DNA from: Arcobacter acticola
GTDB lineage: Bacteria > Campylobacterota > Campylobacteria > Campylobacterales > Arcobacteraceae
Length of the DNA stretch: 64,000 nt
Assembly (NCBI RefSeq): GCF_013177675.1
Contig: NZ_CP042652.1
Location: 1-64,000 of the forward strand
Reading direction: 5' to 3'
The notes beneath the pieces are model-generated. The model was given only the letters and a program-made list of their open reading frames with translations, searched no databases and was not told where the DNA came from. Positions 37,008 to 46,058 of the stretch are shown here, piece after piece (position 1 is the stretch's first letter; every line of letters starts with the position of its first letter). Made by a program: the position numbers and the translations under genes.

Positions 37008-39155
37008 TTATCCTAGTTTGATAGGGAATTTCGTATATCTTTTTCCTGTTGCATCTGCTAAGGCATTTATTACTGCTGCAAACATAGGTGGAACACCAAT
37101 TTCTCCCACTCCTCCAATTTTTTCACCTGAATTTATAATTTCAACTTTGATACTTTCAGGTGCATCAGTTATTCTATTTACTTCATAATCATAGAAATTG
37201 TTTTGGTCAACTGCCCCATTTGTTAGTGTTATTTGTGCTGATTTTATATATCCAATTGTAAAGTTGATTGAACCTTCTATTTGATTTTCAATTCCAAGTG
37301 GATTAATTGCCATTCCACAATCAACTGCTGCCCATACATTTTGAACTTTATAATCATTGTTTTCAACTTTTACTTTTACAACGTAAGCCACAATACTTCC
37401 AAAAGATTCTGCAATTGCTACACCATAACCGCTGTTTTTCTCTCTTTTATACCAGTTTGATTGCTTTGCTACATTTTCAAGTAATTTATTGTATCTAGGC
37501 TCTTTCATATTTTTGATTCTAAAATCAATTGGGTCAATACCAGCAGCAATTGCAGCTTGGTCTACGATATTTTCAACAACAGGTGCTGATGTTGTATGAC
37601 CGACTGATCTAAGCCATAAAACTGTAACAGGAGACTGGGGACAAAATGCTTTTAAATCATGATTTGCAATATTATACGGGTGTGATTCTAAACCTTCTCT
37701 TTGTGTAGCATCAATTCCATCTTTGAACATAAAACCTTCAAACATTGTTCCTTTGATTAGTGATTGATTGATAACATCAGCTTTAAATGCAGTTATTTTC
37801 CCATCTTTATCTACAGACATTTTTGCTTTATTTACAGTCATAGGTCTATAGTAACCCATTTTGATATCATCTTCTCTTGTCCATAAAGTCTGAATAGGCC
37901 AAGCTTCATTTTGTGCCACATAAACAGCATCAACGACAAAGTCACTAGAAGGATTTGCACGTCTTCCAAAACTACTTCCTAAATAGTTGTTGTAATATTC
38001 CACCTCTTCAGGTTTTATTCCTAAAATTTTTGCACAAGTTCCTCTATAAAGTGTTTGAAATTGTCCACCAACACTCATATATGCTTTATCGCCTTTATGG
38101 TGAACTGTACAGTTTAGTGGCTCCATTGCGGCATGTGCTAAAAATGGAAAAGAGTACTCAGCTTCAACAACTTTAAATGCCTCTTTAAAAGCTTTAGAAC
38201 TATCTCCATCTTTTTTCATAAGAGGTAAATCTTCTTTATCTAAATAGCTTCTATACTCTTTTTCTAAATCAGCACTAGAGATTTTTTCAAATTCTCCATT
38301 ATCCCAAATTACATCAATCTTTTCCATTGCCATTTTTGCTTGGTACCAATGGTTTGCAATTACAGCTATTTTTTCATTTGGAAGTTGTTTGATTTTTAAA
38401 ACCCCTGACATATTTTTAGCTTTTGAATCGTCATAACTTTTAATTTTAGCCCCAAATACTCTAGGTTGAACAAGTGCTGCGTATTTCATATCTGGAAGTC
38501 TAACATCTATACCAAATTTAGCTTGTCCCGTGATTTTCTCATTTACTTCTATTGGATGTCTTTTTGTTCTTTTTCCTATTAAATTATGCTCTTTAACATC
38601 TTTTAATTTTACATCTTTTGGTATTTCTATATTTTTGATATCATCTATTAATGAACCATAAGATAGTTTTTCTTTTGTTCTATTATTTATAACATACGAG
38701 TCTTTTGTAGAAACATCATACATTCTTACTTTCCATTTTTTAGCAGCTGCGCTTTTTAGCATATATCTTAGCGTTGCACCTACAAGTCTAACTCTTTGTT
38801 GTTGAGTTTTAATACTCATTGAACCACCTGTTAACATCATAGGCATTCCAGGGATATTATATACATCAGCTACTGGTGCTGGTTCAAATATAATCTTTTC
38901 CCACTCAGCATCTAATTCATCAGCAATACATATAGCAATACCTGTATATGCACCTTGTCCCATTTCTACTTGACCTAAAATAAATGTAATGGTATTGTCT
39001 TTATCTATTTTAATAAAAGCATTTGGTTGAATGATTTCCTCTTTTTTTTCTTCAACTTTTGCAGCCATACCTTTAATTGGAAGATTAAATCCAATGATAA
39101 AAGCTGAACTAACTAGTGTACTGTTTTTTATAAATTCTCTTCTATTTAAATTCAT
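37008..39155 (-). CDS. Molybdenum hydroxylase large subunit (IorB-like), Tat-exported
   Basis: A 715-residue Mo-binding subunit of the xanthine dehydrogenase superfamily, closest in layout to isoquinoline 1-oxidoreductase beta subunit. The N-terminus has a twin-arginine signal (NRREFIKNSTLVSSAFIIGF). Cofactor segments are GQVEMGQGAYTGIA, GSSFGRRANPSSD and the catalytic-glutamate segment GVGEIGVPPMF near the C-terminus. With its [2Fe-2S] partner it would oxidise aldehydes or N-heterocycles. The substrate is unknown. No cytochrome partner lies in the cassette. Confidence 0.85.
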   Translation of the reverse strand: MNLNRREFIKNSTLVSSAFIIGFNLPIKGMAAKVEEKKEEIIQPNAFIKIDKDNTITFILGQVEMGQGAYTGIAICIADELDAEWEKIIFEPAPVADVYNIPGMPMMLTGGSMSIKTQQQRVRLVGATLRYMLKSAAAKKWKVRMYDVSTKDSYVINNRTKEKLSYGSLIDDIKNIEIPKDVKLKDVKEHNLIGKRTKRHPIEVNEKITGQAKFGIDVRLPDMKYAALVQPRVFGAKIKSYDDSKAKNMSGVLKIKQLPNEKIAVIANHWYQAKMAMEKIDVIWDNGEFEKISSADLEKEYRSYLDKEDLPLMKKDGDSSKAFKEAFKVVEAEYSFPFLAHAAMEPLNCTVHHKGDKAYMSVGGQFQTLYRGTCAKILGIKPEEVEYYNNYLGSSFGRRANPSSDFVVDAVYVAQNEAWPIQTLWTREDDIKMGYYRPMTVNKAKMSVDKDGKITAFKADVINQSLIKGTMFEGFMFKDGIDATQREGLESHPYNIANHDLKAFCPQSPVTVLWLRSVGHTTSAPVVENIVDQAAIAAGIDPIDFRIKNMKEPRYNKLLENVAKQSNWYKREKNSGYGVAIAESFGSIVAYVVKVKVENNDYKVQNVWAAVDCGMAINPLGIENQIEGSINFTIGYIKSAQITLTNGAVDQNNFYDYEVNRITDAPESIKVEIINSGEKIGGVGEIGVPPMFAAVINALADATGKRYTKFPIKLG

Positions 39156-39158
39156 TTT

Positions 39159-39611
39159 TTATCCTTTTGCCACAGTTGAAACTGCTTTAAGTATTTTATT
39201 GTATGTCCCACATCTACAGATATTACCTTGCATTACACTTTTTATCTCATCTTTTGATGGATTTTTATTTGATTTTAAAAGTGCACTTGCATTCATAATT
39301 TGTCCAGGTTGACAATATCCACACTGAGCCACATCAAAGTCTCTCCAAACTTGTTGAAGTTTTTGTATTTCTATATCTTGGGTATTTTCTATTGTTGTAA
39401 TTTTTTTATCCATTACTTGACTCAATGGTGTTGAACAACTTCTAATAGCAACTCCATCAAGTAAAACAGTACATGCTCCACATTGCCCTACACCACAGCC
39501 AAATTTTGTTCCAGTTAGGTTTAAATGATCTCTTAAAACCCATAAAATTGGTGTCTCTTCTGATATATCGCTTAGTTTGTAAGTTTTATTATTTATAATA
39601 ATATTATTCAT
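39159..39611 (-). CDS. [2Fe-2S] subunit of the molybdenum hydroxylase (IorA-like)
   Basis: A 150-residue two-cluster iron-sulfur subunit. The first cluster is plant-type (GCGVGQCGACTVLLDG with CSTP following); the second uses QCGYCQPGQIM and GNICRCGTYNKI. It passes electrons from the Mo-site of the partner subunit encoded three bases downstream. It has no signal peptide and would travel with the Tat-tagged large subunit. Confidence 0.9.
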   Translation of the reverse strand: MNNIIINNKTYKLSDISEETPILWVLRDHLNLTGTKFGCGVGQCGACTVLLDGVAIRSCSTPLSQVMDKKITTIENTQDIEIQKLQQVWRDFDVAQCGYCQPGQIMNASALLKSNKNPSKDEIKSVMQGNICRCGTYNKILKAVSTVAKG

Positions 39612-39742
39612 ATCTTTTCCTCTATTGTGAAAGTTTTGTCTATTTTTATTATATTTGAAAGTAAAGATATATGATAGAATGATTTTCCAGAACTATTGCC
39701 TATTTCTCTAAATTATGTGATAATCCAAGTTTAGGAGTTAAC

Positions 39743-40627
39743 ATGAATTATAGAAATGAGCTAATATCATTAATAAAAGAAAATAGTAGTACAGAAGGAT
39801 TGATATTAACAAATATCTCTTCTTTAAAGTTTTACACAACAACTCAAATCTCTGAGTTTGTAAGTATAATTTATGAACCATCATTATGTATAGCTATTCA
39901 AGGTTCAAAGGCTGTTGGCTTTGGTGATGAGATGTATAGTTATTCTTCTGAAAAATATTTAATTGTATCGACCCATATCCCAGCAAATGTTAGAATTGAA
40001 GAAGCATCAAAAGAAAAGCCATATTATTCAATAATTATAAATTTTACATTAGAACAAATTTATGATGTAATTAAAGAATTAAATGATGATTTACAAGAAA
40101 GTAAACATAAGATACTTCAAAAAAGTCTTTGTTTTGATGTTTTAGATGATTTTTTATTAGAACCATTATTCAGGCTTTTAAAGCTTTCACAGAGAAAAGA
40201 CAATGTGGAGTTTTTGTCAAATCTTATATTGAAAGAAATTATCTATATTTTACTTCAAAGAAATAGTGATTTTTTTAAACAATATGTTTTAGAAGGAAAT
40301 ATAGCTAATCAAATTGTAAAAGCAATAACTGAAATAAAAGATAATTTTTCTCAAAGTATAAATATGAAAAATTTATCAAAAAATATTGGAATGAGTGAAT
40401 CTTCTTTGTATAATAACTTTAAAAAAATCACCACTATGAGCCCATTACAATTTCAAAAAAAGATTAGACTTGAAGAAGCAAAACAAATGTTAATAAATCA
40501 AAATTTAGATGCTGCTCAAGTAGCTTTTGAAGTTGGTTATGAAAGTCCTTCTCAATTTAGTAGAGAATATTCAAGGATGTTTGGAATGTCACCTAAAGCT
40601 CACGTTAATTTATTAAAAGATAATTAA
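39743..40627 (+). CDS. AraC-family regulator divergent from the Mo-hydroxylase genes
   Basis: A 294-residue regulator with an N-terminal AraC sensor domain (about 10-170; SIIYEPSLCIAIQGSKAVGF) and two C-terminal helix-turn-helix motifs (INMKNLSKNIGMSESSLYNN and AAQVAFEVGYESPSQFSREY). It is divergent from the iorA-like gene and probably controls it in response to the substrate. Its stop is adjacent to the nifE stop. Confidence 0.88.
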   Translation: MNYRNELISLIKENSSTEGLILTNISSLKFYTTTQISEFVSIIYEPSLCIAIQGSKAVGFGDEMYSYSSEKYLIVSTHIPANVRIEEASKEKPYYSIIINFTLEQIYDVIKELNDDLQESKHKILQKSLCFDVLDDFLLEPLFRLLKLSQRKDNVEFLSNLILKEIIYILLQRNSDFFKQYVLEGNIANQIVKAITEIKDNFSQSINMKNLSKNIGMSESSLYNNFKKITTMSPLQFQKKIRLEEAKQMLINQNLDAAQVAFEVGYESPSQFSREYSRMFGMSPKAHVNLLKDN

Positions 40628-41968
40628 TTAACCCCAAGGTTCAGGATTTCCCACAACTTTAAATACTCTGTTATTAACTGCATTACATACATCAATCGCA
40701 AGATTTACAAGTCCAGCATATGCACCATATGATACTTTTTTTTCTTGATTTACATCTACAAAGGCTACTTTTTTCTTAATAGCTGTATATAAACTTCTTC
40801 CCCCTGCAAGCAAAATATCAATATTGTGTTCATCTATTAATTGAGCTTGTTGAGTTCCTGGGTCTGTCATTAATATTTTTACATATTGAGCACAAATCTC
40901 TTTGTCTTCTAATGTTGCTTTTTGAACACTAGTGGCAACCACATCAATTCCTATATCTTGCAAAGCAGATGCTATTGACCAAGTTTTATTTCCACCTGTA
41001 TTTAATATTGCTTTTTTACCGGCTAATACTTTTTTATAAGGAGTCAGTGCTAGTTCGAGTTTTGCTTCTTCTTCTTCAATCAAAGCTTCTGCACGGGCGC
41101 TTAATTCTTCATTTCCAAAAGCATTTACAATTGATCTTATTGCATTTGAGGTATCTCTTCTTCCATAAAATGAAATAGAAATATAAGGTATTTCATACTC
41201 TTCTTGCATTTTTCTAGTTAAGCTTATAAGTGATTTTGCACAAACAATTACATTTAGTTTTGCTGTGTGTGCCATTTGGATATTTTCAATTCTTCCATCA
41301 CCTGCAAGTGTTGAGATTATTTTTATACCAATTTTTTCTAAAAGCGGTGTGTATTGCCACATATCACCTGTCACATTATATTCACCAATTAAATTTATTC
41401 CAAAAGGATGTATAAATTCAGGTTCACGAGTTCCAATTAATTGGTGTAAAACTGATTCTCCTCCAAGACGCGAACCTAGATTTTTACCACCTACGAAACC
41501 AGGAGAATGAATAATTACAATTGGAATTTTATGTTTTTCTTGCATTCTTGAACAAACACTATCCATATCATCCCCAATCATTGCCGTTACACAAGTTTCA
41601 TATACAAATATTCCTTTTGGATTTTTATGTTTTATTATATATTCAATTGATTCTTCAAGTTTTTTATCTCCACCAAAAATCACATCATTTGTATTAACAT
41701 CTGTGGTATATCCCATAACTGTGTTATTAACACCTTCATGGGAAGTTCGTGTTTGCCTTGTTTCCCATGAAGCTCCTATACAAGTAGCAGGTGAATGAAC
41801 TAAATGGATAACATCAGCAAATGGAAAAAGTGCAATTTGCGCTCCTTCAAATGCACATCCACCACTTGTAGCTCCTGGTTTTGGTTTATCGCAAGATGAT
41901 TTTTTTGTTTTATTATGGGAACAATCACTTTCACTTAATAGTTCACGAATTAGTTTTTTATTTACCAT
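40628..41968 (-). CDS. nifE: NifE, FeMo-cofactor scaffold alpha subunit
   Basis: NifE with NifN forms the scaffold that matures FeMo-cofactor. The 446-residue NifD-like protein has GATSGGCAFEGAQIALFPFAD, HSPATCIGASWETRQTRT and VYETCVTAMIGDDMDSV, NifE-type replacements of the NifD segments. The start is the ATG at 41968: the longer frame from 42019 begins inside the σ54 promoter, whose TGGAAC and TTGCA would be read as codons, and cannot be transcribed from it. nifE stands alone here, away from nifN. Confidence 0.95.
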   Translation of the reverse strand: MVNKKLIRELLSESDCSHNKTKKSSCDKPKPGATSGGCAFEGAQIALFPFADVIHLVHSPATCIGASWETRQTRTSHEGVNNTVMGYTTDVNTNDVIFGGDKKLEESIEYIIKHKNPKGIFVYETCVTAMIGDDMDSVCSRMQEKHKIPIVIIHSPGFVGGKNLGSRLGGESVLHQLIGTREPEFIHPFGINLIGEYNVTGDMWQYTPLLEKIGIKIISTLAGDGRIENIQMAHTAKLNVIVCAKSLISLTRKMQEEYEIPYISISFYGRRDTSNAIRSIVNAFGNEELSARAEALIEEEEAKLELALTPYKKVLAGKKAILNTGGNKTWSIASALQDIGIDVVATSVQKATLEDKEICAQYVKILMTDPGTQQAQLIDEHNIDILLAGGRSLYTAIKKKVAFVDVNQEKKVSYGAYAGLVNLAIDVCNAVNNRVFKVVGNPEPWG

Positions 41969-42002
41969 GACAAACTCTTTCTTTTGGATTTTAAATATAA
42001 CT

Positions 42003-42018
42003 TGCAATTTATGTTCCA
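42003..42018 (-). promoter_or_regulatory. σ54 promoter of nifE
   Basis: Minus strand TGGAAC-ATAAA-TTGCA, GG-GC spacing ten. The predicted start is near 41992, 24 bases before the ATG. It stands back to back with the plus-strand σ54 promoter at 42029-42044, ten bases apart. Confidence 0.85.
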
Positions 42019-42028
42019 TAAACTTCTA

Positions 42029-42044
42029 TGGAATAGTTTTTGCA
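42029..42044 (+). promoter_or_regulatory. σ54 promoter of the NifX-like/Sel1-NifU/flavodiiron operon
   Basis: Plus strand TGGAAT-AGTTT-TTGCA, GG-GC spacing ten. The predicted start is near 42055, about 43 bases before the first gene. Confidence 0.82.
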
Positions 42045-42097
42045 TAACATTTTCATAATAATTTATAGTTCTTTATGAACCATTTAAGGAGTTTAAA

Positions 42098-42484
42098 GTG
42101 ATAGCAATACCTTTAGAAAAGAATGAGTCAACTGTAATTTCAAGTTTATATGGAAATTCTCCATATTTTGCATTATTAAATGAAGAAACAGGAACTTTCA
42201 AAGTTGTTGTTAACAAGGGCTGTGGTGATGGAATTGAAACTGCAAAGTTTATTTCAGAACAAAAAGTTGATAGTACATTTTTTTATCATATGGGAGAAGG
42301 TGTTTATAATTTCCTTCAAAGTAATGGACTAAAAGTTTATAGTTCTTTTAAAAACTATTTGAGTATTGATGAAATTTATTTTCAATTTTTAGACAATAGA
42401 TGCAAAGAAGTTACAAAATCTAATAGTTCAGTACTTTTGGATTCAGGTATTACAAGTTGTACTTGTTCTTATGACACAAAATAA
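42098..42484 (+). CDS. NifX/NafY-like dinitrogenase cofactor-binding domain protein
   Basis: A 128-residue protein of the NifX/NafY/NifB-C-terminal domain superfamily: IAIPLEKNESTVISSLYGNSPYFALL at the start, CGDGIETAKFISEQKVDSTFFYHMG in the middle, and a CTCSYDTK end. These domains carry FeMo-cofactor or its precursors. The C-terminal CTC pair is unusual. It heads a σ54-driven operon ahead of the Sel1-NifU protein. Confidence 0.75.
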   Translation: MIAIPLEKNESTVISSLYGNSPYFALLNEETGTFKVVVNKGCGDGIETAKFISEQKVDSTFFYHMGEGVYNFLQSNGLKVYSSFKNYLSIDEIYFQFLDNRCKEVTKSNSSVLLDSGITSCTCSYDTK

Positions 42485-42499
42485 ATTTAGGTAAAAAAT

Positions 42500-43471
42500 A
42501 TGAAAAAAGATTTGGATTATTATCTTGGTTTACCTTATCCTATTGAGAGTTACTTTGGGGAGCATGAAGTAGGAGATGCTTATTTGGTGCAATATATTGA
42601 TTTTGATATAAAAGCATCTAGTGAAGATTATGATGAAGCTTTATTATTAGCTAAAGAGTATCTAAAAGAGCATATAAAAAAACAGCTAGAATTAAATAAT
42701 CCACTTCCAAATCCAAAAGAAGGTATAAGATTTATGGAACATAGAATGGCCCTTGAGGCGTATAAAAATAAAGATTTTAAAAAAGCACATGATATTTGGA
42801 TTGAAGAATCTAAAAGTAAGAATGACCAAGCAATGGCAAATTTAGGTTTAATGTACCTAAAAGGTGAAGGTGTAGAAAAGGATTATTCAAAGGCAAAAGA
42901 ATGGTTTGAAAAAGCTAGTATATATGATAATGACTCAGCAAATTTCAATTTAGCTTTGATGTACCAAACTAAAATTGGTGTAGAAGAAGATATTGAAAAA
43001 GCTATTGATTATTATAGACGAGCTGTGCATAAAAATCATATTCAAGCAGCTTTTAGATTAGCTTTGCTTCTATTAAAAGATAGAACAAATATTGATGGGG
43101 TAAAAGAAGGTTTCTCTTGTATGTTAAAAGCTGCAAAGGCTGGCCATGTAATGGCAACTGTTCAATTAACAGGAGTGAATAAAGATTTAGTAGAAGATGC
43201 ACAGTTAAATAAATCTTTTAGACAAAAGAGTTTTGAAGATCAACTTGAAATTATAAATGATGCCCTTGAAAGATTTATAAGACCTATTTTGAAAAAAGAT
43301 GGTGGAAATTTACTTTTAATAGATTATACAAATGAACCTGATATAGAATTAAAACTTGCATATCAAGGTGCTTGTGTTGGTTGTTCTATTGCTTCAACTG
43401 GAACTTATGAAATGATTAGAAATACTATTGAGCAAATCATAGATAAAAAAGTGAGGATTTATGTATTATGA
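42500..43471 (+). CDS. Sel1-repeat protein fused to a NifU C-terminal iron-sulfur domain
   Basis: A 323-residue fusion. Residues about 85-215 hold Sel1/TPR-like repeats (QAMANLGLMYLKGEGVEKDY, SANFNLALMYQTKIGVEEDI, QAAFRLALLLLKDRT). Residues about 240-323 match the NifU C-terminal (Nfu) domain, with FIRPILKKDGGNLLLIDYT and the cluster motif GACVGCSIASTGTYEMI. Nfu domains carry [4Fe-4S] clusters to target proteins, and Sel1 repeats bind proteins. No full nifU is in the window, so this could be a cluster carrier adapted to nitrogenase. The domain reading is firm; the role is inference. Confidence 0.82.
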   Translation: MKKDLDYYLGLPYPIESYFGEHEVGDAYLVQYIDFDIKASSEDYDEALLLAKEYLKEHIKKQLELNNPLPNPKEGIRFMEHRMALEAYKNKDFKKAHDIWIEESKSKNDQAMANLGLMYLKGEGVEKDYSKAKEWFEKASIYDNDSANFNLALMYQTKIGVEEDIEKAIDYYRRAVHKNHIQAAFRLALLLLKDRTNIDGVKEGFSCMLKAAKAGHVMATVQLTGVNKDLVEDAQLNKSFRQKSFEDQLEIINDALERFIRPILKKDGGNLLLIDYTNEPDIELKLAYQGACVGCSIASTGTYEMIRNTIEQIIDKKVRIYVL

Positions 43472-43833
43472 AAATTGCATTTGCTTCAAAAGATAACATA
43501 TATGTAAATCAGCATTTTGGTTGGTGTAAAGAGTTTTATATTTATGAGATTTTAGAAAATGATTACAATTTTATAAAGTCTGTTGATTCTTCACTTGAAA
43601 TTGATGATGAAATAGAAAAACTAACTTACAAAATTGAATGCCTAGAAGATAGCGATATATTATATGTTCAACAAATTGGTCCAAAAGCTTCACGAATGGT
43701 GCAATCTTGTAAGATTTTTCCAATGCAATCAAGTCGTGAAAATGAAAAGATAGAAGATATTTTAAATCAATTAATTAAAATGAAATCTAATCCTCCTATT
43801 TGGATGAGAAGGTTACTAGAAAATGAATCATAA
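43468..43833 (+). CDS. NifX-like protein, second copy
   Basis: A 121-residue NifX relative: MKIAFASKDNIYVNQHFGWCKEFYIYEI at the start and MKSNPPIWMRRLLEN at the end, close to the NPPPFIKKII end of nifX at 29290. The middle (SDILYVQQIGPKASRMV) matches the family. It overlaps the Sel1-NifU gene by four bases and the flavodiiron gene by 11. It is probably a cofactor carrier. Confidence 0.82.
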   Translation: MKIAFASKDNIYVNQHFGWCKEFYIYEILENDYNFIKSVDSSLEIDDEIEKLTYKIECLEDSDILYVQQIGPKASRMVQSCKIFPMQSSRENEKIEDILNQLIKMKSNPPIWMRRLLENES

Positions 43834-45061
43834 TAAACCTATTGAAATAGTAGATAATATCTTTTTTATTGGGGCATTTGATCCTGATATTAGAACCTTT
43901 GATATCATAATGAAAACAGCAAATGGCTCTTCTTATAATGCTTATTTAATTAAAACCGAGGAAGGTGTAATTATTGTTGATACTGTAAAACTAGAATATC
44001 AAAATGAATTTTTTGCAAAAATAGAACAACTTTGCAGCTATGATGAAATTAAATATGTAATTTCCCATCATTTAGAACCAGATCACGCAGGTGCAATTCC
44101 TGAACTAATAAAAAGAGCATCCCAAGCAAAAGTTTTAATCTCTCCCCAAGCAACACCTATGTTAAAAGCAATTACGGATAAAGATGATATTGATTTTGAA
44201 TCAGTTTGGACAAATAAAACTTTGACCTTAGGAAGTAAAACAATTAAATTTTTAACAACCCCCTATTTACACTGGCCTGAAACTATGAGCTCCTATGTTG
44301 TAGAAGATAGATTACTTTTTTCAGGGGATGTATTTGGTAGCCACTATTATGATAAAAGGTTATTTGATGATTTGGTAGGCGATTTCTCTTATTCATTTAA
44401 ATATTATTATGACCATATTATGAGACCTTTTAAAACATATGTTTTAAATGCTTTAAAATTGTATGATAAGCTTGATATTAATATAATTGCAACTTTACAT
44501 GGACCAATCATAAGAGAAAAGCCATATAAATACATTGAGCTTTATAGAAAATGGAGTTTAGATAGACCTGATAATATAAGTTCAAACAATAAAATCATCT
44601 CTATTTTTTATCTAACTAGTTATAAAAATACAAGAGATATGGCAGAATCTATTTTTGATGGAGCTGAAAGTGTAAAAACAATAAGAGCTAGTCTTTATGA
44701 TTTAGCTTCAATTGAAGAGCAAAATATGATAAATATTCTTGAAGAGAGTGATGGAATACTAATAGGAACGCCAACAATTAACGCAGATGCCCCAAAACCT
44801 GTATGGGATTTACTCTCTTGTATGATGTATTTAGAAAAAAAAGGTAAAACAGGACACTCTTTTGGATCTTATGGATGGAGTGGAGAAGCACCAAAAATGA
44901 TACTTGATAGGATGAAATCGTTACATTTTAGGGTACCTCCAATGGAATCTATGAAAATAAGACTCATTCCAACCAAGGATGAATTAAAAAACTGCTATAA
45001 TTTTGGTAGAGAATTTGCAGAGATTGTAAATGGAAAAATGATAGAAATAGATATGAACTAA
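43823..45061 (+). CDS. Flavodiiron protein (O2/NO reductase)
   Basis: A 412-residue flavodiiron protein: a metallo-beta-lactamase-like diiron domain (about 1-260) with HHLEPDHAGAIPEL as the H-x-E-x-D-H iron motif, SGDVFGSHYYD and TLHGPIIREKPYKYI, followed by a flavodoxin domain (ISIFYLTSYKNTRDMAESI onward). There is no rubredoxin domain. Such enzymes reduce O2 to water or NO to N2O. Placed in a σ54 nif operon, it likely removes O2 near nitrogenase; that is inference. Confidence 0.9.
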   Translation: MNHNKPIEIVDNIFFIGAFDPDIRTFDIIMKTANGSSYNAYLIKTEEGVIIVDTVKLEYQNEFFAKIEQLCSYDEIKYVISHHLEPDHAGAIPELIKRASQAKVLISPQATPMLKAITDKDDIDFESVWTNKTLTLGSKTIKFLTTPYLHWPETMSSYVVEDRLLFSGDVFGSHYYDKRLFDDLVGDFSYSFKYYYDHIMRPFKTYVLNALKLYDKLDINIIATLHGPIIREKPYKYIELYRKWSLDRPDNISSNNKIISIFYLTSYKNTRDMAESIFDGAESVKTIRASLYDLASIEEQNMINILEESDGILIGTPTINADAPKPVWDLLSCMMYLEKKGKTGHSFGSYGWSGEAPKMILDRMKSLHFRVPPMESMKIRLIPTKDELKNCYNFGREFAEIVNGKMIEIDMN

Positions 45062-45073
45062 AAAATTAATTAC

Positions 45074-45122
45074 CGATGAGTATAAAACTTTTACAGGGGT
45101 TTGACTAAAACAGTACTCATCG
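45074..45122. terminator. Large hairpin between flavodiiron and LysR genes
   Basis: CGATGAGTA (45074-45082) pairs with TACTCATCG (45114-45122); an inner TTTTA/TAAAA pair forms within the loop. It lies between convergent genes. The loop is large and there is no clean T-run, so terminator function is probable but not sure. Confidence 0.45.
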
Positions 45123-45126
45123 CTTA

Positions 45127-45960
45127 TTAATTTTCTAAGTCTAGTTTCTTTAAATACTCAGAAATAGAAGGAATATAATCCTTTCTACAAACTAAGCAAG
45201 TTGGAATATTTGCTTCTTTTTTATCTAACACAGTTATTTTTATATCTTTATCATAACCCATTTTTTTAACAATACTCATAGGAAGCAAAGTTTTTCCCAT
45301 CCCTACTTTTACACATGATAAAATAGTTTCTAAACTTCCAAAGGATAAACTCTTTTCTACAAAAATATTTTTTTCTTCATAATAGTTTTTTAAAAATTCA
45401 TCATAAACACAACCCTCTTTAAAAGTTAGAGTTACATTTGGAACATTTGAAGAGTTTGGTTCTAGTATTGCTATTTCTTCTTCAATTTTTCTCAAAACCA
45501 TTAATTTATCACTTTTAGGTTCACCACTAATAAAAGCAATATCAACTTGATAATCTAAAATCTGCTCAGTTACACTTTTTGTAGTACCCGTAAAAAGTTC
45601 AAGTTGCATTTGAGGAAAATCTTCATGTAGTTTAATTAAAAAAGGAGATATTCTAACAACCGCATTACACTCTGTTGAACCTACTTTTAACTGCCCTATT
45701 TTTTCATTATCTTTTAGTGAAAATAAAGCATCTTCCATTTTATGAATGATTTCTAATGCTTTTGGATAAAATCTTTCTCCATGTTCTGTTAAAATAACAC
45801 CCTTTGGAACCCTATGAAATAGAGTTAAATCCATAGTTTTTTCCAGTTGTTTTATTCTTGAAGTTACGTTTGATTGGGCACACTTTAGTTCATTTGACGC
45901 AAGTGAGATACTTTTTTTATTTGCAACACTTACAAAAACTCTTAATAAATTTAAATCCAT
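45127..45960 (-). CDS. LysR-family regulator next to the MFS transporter
   Basis: A 277-residue LysR regulator (DLNLLRVFVSVANKKSISLA start, SNELKCAQSNVTSRIKQLEK helix-turn-helix). The ATG at 45960 has AAGGA eight bases upstream and is preferred to 45987. It is divergent from the MFS gene at 46059. It is clearly a paralog of the 33723-34556 LysR, with the same length and the shared LFHRVPKGVILT segment. The effector is unknown. Confidence 0.87.
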   Translation of the reverse strand: MDLNLLRVFVSVANKKSISLASNELKCAQSNVTSRIKQLEKTMDLTLFHRVPKGVILTEHGERFYPKALEIIHKMEDALFSLKDNEKIGQLKVGSTECNAVVRISPFLIKLHEDFPQMQLELFTGTTKSVTEQILDYQVDIAFISGEPKSDKLMVLRKIEEEIAILEPNSSNVPNVTLTFKEGCVYDEFLKNYYEEKNIFVEKSLSFGSLETILSCVKVGMGKTLLPMSIVKKMGYDKDIKITVLDKKEANIPTCLVCRKDYIPSISEYLKKLDLEN

Positions 45961-46058
45961 ATCATCATTCCTTATATCATATATCATTATTGGTTATTTG
46001 ACACTAGATAACTATTAGTGATATGATAACGTAAATTAATTATAAAATAGGCTTTAAA

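Noticed and set aside
41969-42019. Upstream extension of nifE (17 extra residues)
   Set aside because: These codons are the σ54 promoter itself; the transcript would start inside them. The ATG at 41968 is the usable start.
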